From the NCBI RefSeq assembly GCF_030758315.1, contig NZ_CP132336.1, positions 4,307,001 to 4,371,000 of the forward strand: DNA of 64,000 nt. Reading direction: 5' to 3'. Made by a program: the position numbers and the translations under genes. Position 1 is the stretch's first letter. Each line of letters begins with the position of its first letter. The notes below the pieces were generated by a model that had not been told where the DNA came from, ran no database searches, and saw only the letters and a program-made list of their open reading frames with translations. This stretch comes from Pararhizobium sp. IMCC3301. GTDB taxonomy: Bacteria; Pseudomonadota; Alphaproteobacteria; Rhizobiales; GCA-2746425. Positions 43,372 through 50,634 of the stretch are shown one piece after another.

Positions 43372-45339
43372 ATGGACGTGTGGATTACGGCCCTGGACGC
43401 GCTGACAACTCTGTTTAGCGTCGGCCATCTCAGCTATCTTCTACTCGGCGTTTTCGTCGGGCTGATCGTGGGAATCCTGCCCGGACTGGGTGGGCTTGCC
43501 GGGCTGTCGCTGCTGTTGCCGTTTGTTTATGGCATGGATCCATCCCAGGCTCTGGCGATGATGGTCGGCCTGCTGGCGATCACCACCACATCGGATACGT
43601 TTCCTTCGGTCCTGATGGGCATCCCCGGCACGTCCGGTTCGCAGGCCACAGTCATGGATGGCTTTCCAATGGCGCGGCGCGGCGAAGCGGCACGCGCCCT
43701 TGCTGCGGCATTCGGAGCATCGCTGTTCGGGGGCGTTTTCGGCGCTCTAGTCTTGAGCGTTGCCATCCTTTTTGCCCGTCCGCTCATACTCATGATGGGG
43801 TTTGGTGAGCAACTCATGCTTGTCCTGTTTGCCCTGACCATGGTCGGCATTTTGACCGGAAGCCACCCACTCAAGGGACTGGCGGCCTGCGGAGTGGGAC
43901 TAATAATGGGGACCATCGGTTTCGCCACCAGCACCGGCGAACTGCGAATGGCGTTTGGTCAGACCTATCTTTATGATGGCTTTCCCTTGCTGATCATCGC
44001 AATCGGACTTTTCGCCATCCCGGAAATTTTTGAAATTCTCAGCCAAAAGAAGACGATTTCATCTTCGTCGCAACAGAAACTGGGCCACGGCATTTGGACC
44101 GGATTGCGCGACGTTGTCAGGCACAAATGGCTGGTGCTGCGGTGTTCGGGAATTGGCGCGCTGATCGGGATGCTGCCAGGCCTGGGGGGCGTGGTCATCG
44201 ACTGGATCGCCTATGGGCACGTGGTTCAGACCGCCAAGGACAAATCGCAATTCGGCAAGGGCGACATTCGCGGCGTGCTTGCACCGGAATCTGCCAACAA
44301 TGCCAAAGAAGGTGGCTCGCTGGTGCCGACCCTGCTTTTCGGGGTGCCTGGTTCGGCCACTATGGCGGTTCTTCTGGGTGGTCTGGTTCTGGTGGGAATT
44401 GAGCCGGGAGTCAGCATGGTTCAGGAGAACCTCGATCTGACCTATACGATCATCTGGTCGCTTGCGATTGCCAATATCGTGGGCACGCTTGTATGTCTTT
44501 TGTTGGTTCGGCCGATTTCAAAATTGACCACCATTCCATACGGTTACATCGGCCCGGTTGTGATCGTCATCGTATTCTTTGCCGCCTTTCAGGCAACCCG
44601 CGACTGGCTCGATCTCATCGCGCTGTTCGGCATAGGCATTCTTGGTGTCTATATGAAGCGCTTCGGTTGGTCGCGTCCGGCCCTGCTGATCGGGTTCTTT
44701 TTGTCCAAGGGGCTCGAGGATTCCGTCTATCAGGCGGTGCAGATTTATGGTTTCTCCTTTCTTGAGCGCCCGATCGTCATAGGTCTGATCGTTGTGATCG
44801 TGGCCTCCGTGACGATCACTTTCGCCCGCGCCCGCAAGGCACCCAAACCGGACACCGGGCAGGGCCCCGCCACGCGCAGCGTTCGCGCTCACGAAATGGG
44901 GTTTCTTCTGGTCTTCGCAGCACTTTGTGTCTGGGCTTTCGTGGATGCGCTGCAAAGAACCTATCTGGCGCAGATTTTCCCACTTGGTACGTCAATCGCA
45001 ACGGCGACTCTTCTGGCGGTTATCGGCTACAGATTCCTGCGCGGTTCGGTCGACGACGCGGTACATTACGATGAAGTGCGCACGGACGAGGGGCGCCGGA
45101 CGCTGCATGTCTATATCGGCTGGCTTGTCGGACTTCTGATCGCGATCTATTTGCTTGGCTTTGTGTTGGCGTCGGGTTTGTTCGTCCTGGCCATGATCGT
45201 CTTTGAGTTGCGCCGTCTGACCTGGCAGGCCGGAGTCGTGGCCGTCGCTGTAAGTGCGCTGCTGCTGCTGCTGTCATACGTGCTCAATCTGAAATTTCCT
45301 CCAAGCCTGCTGCAACCGTTTCTTCCGCTCATATCCTGA
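43372..45339 (+). CDS. Fused TctA-TctB permease of a tripartite tricarboxylate transporter
   Basis: A 655-aa inner-membrane permease. Residues about 1-495 are TctA: GLIVGILPGLGGLAGLSLLL, SVLMGIPGTSGSQATVMDGF, CSGIGALIGMLPGLGGVVID, LAPESANNAKEGGSLVPTLL. After a linker (KAPKPDTGQGPATRSVRAHE) residues about 505-655 form a TctB-like four-helix unit (MGFLLVFAALCVWAFVDALQ, TSIATATLLAVIGYRFL). No separate tctB gene is present in this cassette. It imports the ligand of the preceding TctC-type receptor using a cation gradient. Confidence 0.9.
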   Translation: MDVWITALDALTTLFSVGHLSYLLLGVFVGLIVGILPGLGGLAGLSLLLPFVYGMDPSQALAMMVGLLAITTTSDTFPSVLMGIPGTSGSQATVMDGFPMARRGEAARALAAAFGASLFGGVFGALVLSVAILFARPLILMMGFGEQLMLVLFALTMVGILTGSHPLKGLAACGVGLIMGTIGFATSTGELRMAFGQTYLYDGFPLLIIAIGLFAIPEIFEILSQKKTISSSSQQKLGHGIWTGLRDVVRHKWLVLRCSGIGALIGMLPGLGGVVIDWIAYGHVVQTAKDKSQFGKGDIRGVLAPESANNAKEGGSLVPTLLFGVPGSATMAVLLGGLVLVGIEPGVSMVQENLDLTYTIIWSLAIANIVGTLVCLLLVRPISKLTTIPYGYIGPVVIVIVFFAAFQATRDWLDLIALFGIGILGVYMKRFGWSRPALLIGFFLSKGLEDSVYQAVQIYGFSFLERPIVIGLIVVIVASVTITFARARKAPKPDTGQGPATRSVRAHEMGFLLVFAALCVWAFVDALQRTYLAQIFPLGTSIATATLLAVIGYRFLRGSVDDAVHYDEVRTDEGRRTLHVYIGWLVGLLIAIYLLGFVLASGLFVLAMIVFELRRLTWQAGVVAVAVSALLLLLSYVLNLKFPPSLLQPFLPLIS

Positions 45340-45421
45340 AGAAGAAGCGTTTTCTTGCCTTCAATACCAATCATCAATGATGATCCACTCGGGCGATGCC
45401 CTTTATACTCGGGAGAATGAA

Positions 45422-45511
45422 ATGAGATCAGATCTGATGCCATTGCACGGGCTTAACCGGCGGCAAATCCTTGGCGCTGCCATTGCTTCATCAAGGGTGG
45501 GTCACTTTTAA
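45422..45511 (+). pseudogene. Truncated Tat-signal gene
   Basis: A good ribosome site (GGGAG) and ATG at 45422 open a frame reading MRSDLMPLHGLNRRQILGAA, then IASS, which is a twin-arginine signal peptide start. At about 45493 the sequence changes to an IS21-like end, and the frame stops at 45511 after 29 codons. The gene was evidently the next member of the tripartite transporter operon and was cut by an insertion or deletion; its product cannot be identified. Confidence 0.65.
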
Positions 45512-45548
45512 ATGCTGAAAACGGGTTAGTTTTGAACGCTCATTGACA
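45494..45548 (+). mobile_element. IS21-like terminal sequence (end only)
   Basis: About 55 bp with the look of an IS21-family end: two imperfect internal repeats (GGGTCACTTTTAAATGCTG and GGGTTAGTTTTGAACGCTC) spaced by about 25 bp and ending in TTGACA, consistent with the TGT...ACA termini of that family. No istA or istB remains, so this is a deletion scar. The assignment is from pattern memory. Confidence 0.55.
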
Positions 45549-45859
45549 CGATTGCCCGCGGGATGCTTCGAGGAAAGCGCTATCCGGACCAAGGAGTTCG
45601 GCCCAGTCGACGCAGTGGCGGCGATCGGCGAAGTCACCAACTACGTAACGGCGGCGTCTGAACCCGAGGCGCAAGAAGTGCTCCTCAGGCGCATTCGTGC
45701 GTCCCTGCTGGCCCTAGCTTTTTTGATCGATTCCGCTGATCGTGATCGTCACGATGGCGACAAGGTTGTGTGGTCGGAGACCCCGCCCAGCAGACCATGC
45801 GCACGATCCGGCCAAATTTTGCAGATACCAGCAAGCAGCCGTCGGCGTCATTTGCCGCT
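45549..45859. other. Junction segment before gntR with unrecognised open frame
   Basis: About 310 bp. A frame of about 100 codons reads through on the plus strand (DAVAAIGEVTNYVTAASEPE, then LLRRIRASLLALAFLIDSAD) and may be the tail of a decayed gene; no family is recognised and its end runs into the gntR-tail repeat, which starts near 45780. Confidence 0.45.
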
Positions 45860-46160
45860 CTAGGTAATCTCAGCCGCTTCTTCCTTCTGGCTGGTCATCC
45901 ATTTCAGATAGTCGTTTCCGGTGTTGTCGATATGCAGGCGCAGCAGCTTGCAGAATTGTTCGACATCGCCGCTTTCGATCAGGCTGTGCAGCCTGGCATG
46001 GGTTTTCAGTGAATTGTTGACCACATTGTCGAAATCCTGCGCACGAGTGCGCAACGCCCCTATCTTTGTGGCTATCAAATTGTAGGCCGCAGTCAGATAG
46101 GGGTTGTTTCCGTAGCTCAGAATGACGTCATGGAATTCTGCGTCGAGCAATCTGTATTCG
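45780..46160 (-). repeat. GntR 3'-end repeat, copy C (source copy within intact gntR)
   Basis: The 3' flank and the C-terminal portion of the intact gntR gene. It shares about 190 bp with copy B (37256-37446) and about 380 bp, with more divergence, with copy A (34851-35243). All three copies have the same orientation. Confidence 0.9.
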
Positions 46161-46561
46161 GTCCTGTCGCCGCTCTCCAAGGCTGCACTCATTTTTTCCA
46201 TCACAGTTCCAATGCTCCTGGCAAAGGCAACCGTATCTCCGGCAAAGGCATTGCGTGCAGCCTGCTCTTCGAGCAGCTCGCGGAAAGCGCGAATGGATTC
46301 AATTTCAGTTTCATCAATGTGGAAAATCGATGTGGCGCGCTGGGGGTCGATCACCACCAATCCTTCGCGCTTCAGCGCCAGCAGGGCCTCTCGCACCGGT
46401 GTCTTGCTGATTCCCAGCATCTGGGAAAGACGCAGCTCTGACACTTGATCTCCAAGCTTCAATCGGCCATCGACGATGGCGGCGCGCAACTCACGATAGG
46501 CCATATCTGTCAGGGATTCCGGGCGGTTCAGGCGATCCAGCTTCATGATTAAATCACTCAT
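45860..46561 (-). CDS. GntR-family (FadR/FCD) transcriptional regulator
   Basis: A 233-aa regulator. The N-terminal winged helix (about 15-80) reads YRELRAAIVDGRLKLGDQVS and LSQMLGISKTPVREALLALK. The C-terminal all-helical FCD domain (about 90-225) carries a likely metal site: LLDAEFHDVI (Asp/His), THARLHSLI and LLRLHIDN (His). It is divergent from the dehydratase-aldolase-transporter operon, with an inverted repeat in between, so it is the likely local repressor responding to a sugar acid. Its 3' end is duplicated twice upstream in the window. Confidence 0.92.
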   Translation of the reverse strand: MSDLIMKLDRLNRPESLTDMAYRELRAAIVDGRLKLGDQVSELRLSQMLGISKTPVREALLALKREGLVVIDPQRATSIFHIDETEIESIRAFRELLEEQAARNAFAGDTVAFARSIGTVMEKMSAALESGDRTEYRLLDAEFHDVILSYGNNPYLTAAYNLIATKIGALRTRAQDFDNVVNNSLKTHARLHSLIESGDVEQFCKLLRLHIDNTGNDYLKWMTSQKEEAAEIT

Positions 46562-46571
46562 TGCGTTTGTA

Positions 46572-46595
46572 TGATATCTGATATATTAGATATCA
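46572..46595. promoter_or_regulatory. Putative GntR operator
   Basis: Inverted repeat TGATATCT-N8-AGATATCA, with perfect 8-bp arms, in the 123-bp gap between gntR (start 46561) and the dehydratase gene (start 46685). It begins 11 bp from the gntR start codon, well placed for autoregulation. Confidence 0.7.
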
Positions 46596-46684
46596 CTATT
46601 GTTGTGTTGCGTCTATAGGAGTTCGGTTCAAATGCCTCCTCAAACGGGTCTTTCCCTGTTGTTTTACGCCTCTTGCGGGGCAAA

Positions 46685-48400
46685 ATGAAGAAAGAACGGT
46701 CTTTGCGGTCCGCACGATGGTTCGAACCGGACAGCATCCGCGGCTTCGCCCATCGGCAGAGAAGCCTGCAGATGGGCTATCGACGTTCCGACTTCATGGG
46801 CCGGCCGGTGGTGGGGATTATCAACACGCATTCCGATCTGGCGACCTGCCACCAGCATCTGCGGCACCGCGCCGAAGATGTGAAGCGCGGTGTTCTGCTC
46901 GCCGGTGGCTTTCCCGTCGAACTGCCAACATTCTCGCTGGGCGAGGTCGTGGTCAAGCCGACGACGATGCTCTACCGCAACCTTTTGGCCATTGAGACCG
47001 AGGAGCTGCTGCGCGCCCATCCCATTGATGCAGCGATATTGCTGGGTGGCTGTGACAAGACCACGCCCGGCCTGCTGATGGGTGCGGCCTCAGCCGGTCT
47101 GCCTGCGGTTTTTGTGCCGGCAGGGCCGATGGTATCGGGCAATTTTCGCGGCCGTGCAGTTGGCGCGGGAACGCACACCAAAGAATATTGGGACAAGCGC
47201 CAGAGCGGGGGTATCACCGAACAGGACTGGCTTGATCTGGAAACCGCAATGACCCGGTCGCCAGGCACATGTCAGACCATGGGAACCGCCTCGACCATGA
47301 CCTGTATTGTCGAGGCCATGGGTCTGACCCTGACCGGTGCAGCAACAATTCCCGCCGTTGACAGCGGTCATCCCAGAATGGCGGCAGAGGCAGGCGCAGT
47401 TGCAACGCGTCTTGCCAGGGAAGGCCGGGCCTTGTCCGAACAGCTGACGCGCGGCCATTTTAACAATGGTGTGGTGGCCCTGATGGCGCTTGGCGGCTCG
47501 ACCAATGCCGCAATCCACCTGGTTGCAATGGCAAGACGTGTCGGCCTGGCGGATTTCGGCCTGGACGATATAGCCGAGGCCGGGCGCGATGTGCCGGTGC
47601 TGGCCAATATTTTCCCCAGCGGCGAATACATGATGCAGGATTTTCATGATGCCGGCGGCATGCCTGCGCTGTTGTGGCAGTTGAAGGATCGGCTTGATCT
47701 TGATGCGCTATGTGTCGACGGACAAAGCCTGGGTGCGGCCATCGAAGGGGCAAAAGTCTGGAACGACAAGGTAATATGCCGGCCTGACGTGCCGGTCACC
47801 GACCGTCCCGCCCTTGCCGTGTTGAAAGGCAGTCTTGCTCCGGGCGGCGCAGTCATAAAACCCAGTGCCGCAACGCCAGCATTGCTTTGCCATGAAGGGC
47901 GCGCTGTTGTCTTTGACGGGCCTGCGGATCTGGCCGCACGCATTGATGTAGAAGACATCACCGCAGACGACATTCTGGTCTTGCGCGGCGGTGGTCCGGT
48001 CGGTGCACCGGGCATGCCCGAGTGGGGCAATCTGCAGATCCCCAAGGCGCTTTTGAAAAACGGCGTGGTGGATATGGTGCGGATTTCCGATGCGCGGATG
48101 AGCGGCACCCATTACGGCACCTGCATTTTGCACGTTTCTCCTGAAAGCGCCGTTGGCGGGCCTTTGGCGCTGGTGCACAGCGGTGACCGAATTGCACTGG
48201 ATGTCGCCGCAGGCCGGCTAGATCTGCTGGTCGATGAGGCCACGCTGGCAGAGCGCCGCCTTGGCTGGAAGCCTCCTGTTGCGCCCTCACGTGGCTGGCC
48301 GGCGCTTTATGTCGCCCATGTCGGTCAAGCCCAGGATGGCTGCGATTTCGACTTTTTGCAGACCGACAATACCCCCTTGAAAGAACCGGAGATTTTCTGA
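46685..48400 (+). CDS. IlvD/Edd-family sugar-acid dehydratase
   Basis: A 571-aa Fe-S dehydratase from the ATG at 46685. The three cluster cysteines are visible at DLATCHQHL, GGCDKTTPGLLMGA and GTCQTMGTASTMTC, with ALGGSTNAAIHLVAMAR and RMSGTHYGTCILHV also typical. It belongs to the arabinonate/xylonate/galactonate-type branch rather than to branched-chain amino acid synthesis. With the aldolase that follows (1-bp overlap), it would convert an imported aldonate to a 2-keto-3-deoxy acid. Exact sugar not determinable by eye. Confidence 0.9.
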   Translation: MKKERSLRSARWFEPDSIRGFAHRQRSLQMGYRRSDFMGRPVVGIINTHSDLATCHQHLRHRAEDVKRGVLLAGGFPVELPTFSLGEVVVKPTTMLYRNLLAIETEELLRAHPIDAAILLGGCDKTTPGLLMGAASAGLPAVFVPAGPMVSGNFRGRAVGAGTHTKEYWDKRQSGGITEQDWLDLETAMTRSPGTCQTMGTASTMTCIVEAMGLTLTGAATIPAVDSGHPRMAAEAGAVATRLAREGRALSEQLTRGHFNNGVVALMALGGSTNAAIHLVAMARRVGLADFGLDDIAEAGRDVPVLANIFPSGEYMMQDFHDAGGMPALLWQLKDRLDLDALCVDGQSLGAAIEGAKVWNDKVICRPDVPVTDRPALAVLKGSLAPGGAVIKPSAATPALLCHEGRAVVFDGPADLAARIDVEDITADDILVLRGGGPVGAPGMPEWGNLQIPKALLKNGVVDMVRISDARMSGTHYGTCILHVSPESAVGGPLALVHSGDRIALDVAAGRLDLLVDEATLAERRLGWKPPVAPSRGWPALYVAHVGQAQDGCDFDFLQTDNTPLKEPEIF

Positions 48401-49164
48401 TGGCGAACCCGTTGAAAACGGCGCTTCTGGCGCGTGATCGCCAACTCGTCGGATGTTGGACAATGTTCGCAAGCCCGCTGGTGGCTGAAGCGATGGCCTG
48501 GACCGGATACGACATGATCGTCATTGATGCGGAGCACACACCGCTTTCGGCGATGAACGCTCTGCATTGCCTCCAGGCTGTGGCCGGAACGCCCTGTCTG
48601 CCGCTGCTTCGGCTTCCCGACGACAATCCCACGATGATCAAGCAAATGATGGATGCAGGCGCTGCCTCCCTGATGGTGCCGATGATCGACACCGCCGAGC
48701 AGGCTCGCAACCTTGTTCGCGCGACGCGATATGCGCCGCAAGGAATCCGCGGCTTTGCAGCCATGCATCGCGCCAGCCGCTTCGGCGCTGATGCCAACTA
48801 CATCAGCACGGCGAATGAGTCTGTTCTTCTGATCGCGCAGATTGAAACGCCCGCAGCGGTCGAAGCTCTGGATGACATTCTGGCCGTTGAGGGAATCGAC
48901 GGAGTTTTTATCGGTCCAGGTGATCTGTCCGCCGCGATGGGTCGCATCGGCCAGGCCGGATCGGACGAAATGCTGCTGCTCATGGAGGACTGTGCCAAGC
49001 GTGCGCATGCAGCAGGCAAGCCCGTAGGAGGGCTAGCTTTGAATACTGCAATGGCACAGCGGTTGCTGCATGCCGGTTACGATTTCGTGCCGGTCAGCAA
49101 CGACATCGCCTTAATGACCCGCGCCGCACGGGCAACTTTGCAGGAAGTCTGCGGCGACAAATAA
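48400..49164 (+). CDS. HpcH/HpaI-family class II aldolase
   Basis: A 254-aa TIM-barrel aldolase, probably cleaving a 2-keto-3-deoxy sugar acid to pyruvate and an aldehyde. Motifs: LVGCWTMFASPLVAEAMAWT, GYDMIVIDAEHTPLS, the metal-binding QIETPAAVEAL (Glu) and FIGPGDLSAAMG (Asp), and VGGLALNTAMAQRLLHAGYD. It overlaps the dehydratase gene by 1 bp and precedes the transporter genes, so the operon gives uptake, dehydration and cleavage. Confidence 0.92.
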   Translation: MANPLKTALLARDRQLVGCWTMFASPLVAEAMAWTGYDMIVIDAEHTPLSAMNALHCLQAVAGTPCLPLLRLPDDNPTMIKQMMDAGAASLMVPMIDTAEQARNLVRATRYAPQGIRGFAAMHRASRFGADANYISTANESVLLIAQIETPAAVEALDDILAVEGIDGVFIGPGDLSAAMGRIGQAGSDEMLLLMEDCAKRAHAAGKPVGGLALNTAMAQRLLHAGYDFVPVSNDIALMTRAARATLQEVCGDK

Positions 49165-49190
49165 AAAATCAATCAGAGAGAGGAATACCC

Positions 49191-50159
49191 ATGAAGATTA
49201 TTAGCAAACTGATGACCACAACCGCATTGATGGCAGTTGGAGCCCTCGCGAGTGTCTTGGCAACCGCATTTGCCGCACAGGCGGAATATCCCGAACGGCC
49301 GGTAACGTTGATTGTGCCCTTCGGTGCCGGTGGCAATACCGATGCGGTCGCGCGCGCCTTTCAGGCCGATTTTGCCGAAGCCCTTGGCGGCGAAGTCGTG
49401 GTCAAGAATACGGCCGGAGCAGCCGGCACCATCGGCACAGCCGAAGTGGCAGCCGCCGACCCCGATGGTTACACGTTGGGCGTCGTTCCCATCGGTCCTT
49501 TGACCACCCAGCCGCATCTGCGGAAACTGCCCTATGATATCGACAGTTGGGATTTTGTCTGCAACATCACGCAAAATCCGGTGCTGTTTCTGGTGGCCAA
49601 GGATTCGCCGTTTAATTCAATCGCAGATGTCAAAGCCGAACTGGAAACCAAGCCGGGCAAATATGTCTACGGCTCTGCCGGTCCTGGAACGCTGCCGCAT
49701 CTGGCTATGGCAGCCAGCATGAGCGGCATGGGCGTTGAGGCAAAACATCTGCCCGACAGCGGCACCGCCGACGGTATGCGCTCGATGGCCGCCGGAACAA
49801 TCCAGTTCTTCGCTGATCCGCCACTGGTCCTGTCGCGCTATGACGTCAAGGCACTGGCCAGCTTTACCGACGAGCGCCTGTCGGGGATGCCGGAATTGCC
49901 GACCATGAAAGAGTCGGGTTATCCACTCAATTTTTCGATATGGGTCGGCATTGTCGCTCCTGACGGCACGCCGGATGACGTGGTGCAGAAATTGTCCGAC
50001 GCCTGCGGCGCTGCAACCCAAGGGCCGAACTTCACCAAGGTGACCACATCGACCTCGACCAATGTGCAATACATGGATTCCGCAGAATTCGAGACCTTCG
50101 TGCTATCCGAATTTGAAAAGAACGGCCAGGTGCTCAAAGATGCCGGCCTGTCCAAATAA
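49191..50159 (+). CDS. Tripartite tricarboxylate transporter substrate-binding protein (TctC family)
   Basis: A 322-aa periplasmic receptor preceded by a GAGAGG site. The signal peptide is cleaved near TAFAAQA (about residue 29). The mature start YPERPVTLIVPFGAGGNTDA and VVVKNTAGAAGTIGTAEVAA are typical of the Bug family. Ends SEFEKNGQVLKDAGLSK. It is first of the tctC-tctB-tctA order and should bind the sugar acid handled by the dehydratase; TctC proteins of this group bind organic acids broadly. Confidence 0.92.
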   Translation: MKIISKLMTTTALMAVGALASVLATAFAAQAEYPERPVTLIVPFGAGGNTDAVARAFQADFAEALGGEVVVKNTAGAAGTIGTAEVAAADPDGYTLGVVPIGPLTTQPHLRKLPYDIDSWDFVCNITQNPVLFLVAKDSPFNSIADVKAELETKPGKYVYGSAGPGTLPHLAMAASMSGMGVEAKHLPDSGTADGMRSMAAGTIQFFADPPLVLSRYDVKALASFTDERLSGMPELPTMKESGYPLNFSIWVGIVAPDGTPDDVVQKLSDACGAATQGPNFTKVTTSTSTNVQYMDSAEFETFVLSEFEKNGQVLKDAGLSK

Positions 50160-50168
50160 GCTGCGACG

Positions 50169-50621
50169 ATGAACCGCTCCTCGCGTATTGGCTTCGCTCT
50201 CGCCCTGCTTTTGCTGGGCGGGAGTTTGTTCGCGCATAGTTTTGCCCCCAGCTATGCGACGATGGGAATCGGATCGCCGGTCAGCCCGGTGTTCTATCCG
50301 CGCATTTTGCTCGGCCTGTGGATTGTTCTCAGTCTGTTTGTCCTTGTCGAAGCGATCCGTGTGCCGGGACATGTTGGCCCGGCTCCGCAAAGCTGGAGCG
50401 CGCCGTTGGCGATGGTTCTATTGATGGCGCTCTCTGTCTGGGCGATGCGCTGGCTAGGCTATATCGGCATCGCTGCGCCGCTCGCCTTTGCCTGCGGATG
50501 GTTGCTGGGCTACCGCCGAATAGTCATTCTCATCTTGGTGGCATTACTGGCGGGATTCGTCAGTTGGTGGCTGTTTGACAGAATGCTCGGCATTCCCTTG
50601 CCGCGCTGGCGCCTGACATGA
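50169..50621 (+). CDS. Tripartite tricarboxylate transporter small permease (TctB family)
   Basis: A 150-aa protein with four hydrophobic helices (IGFALALLLLGGSLFAHSFA at the start; a second near GLWIVLSLFVLVEA; two more in LAFACGWLLGYRRIVILILV and beyond). The pattern and length fit TctB. It lies between the receptor and TctA genes with 9- and 13-bp gaps. Confidence 0.88.
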   Translation: MNRSSRIGFALALLLLGGSLFAHSFAPSYATMGIGSPVSPVFYPRILLGLWIVLSLFVLVEAIRVPGHVGPAPQSWSAPLAMVLLMALSVWAMRWLGYIGIAAPLAFACGWLLGYRRIVILILVALLAGFVSWWLFDRMLGIPLPRWRLT

Positions 50622-50634
50622 TCAACGGAGCACG

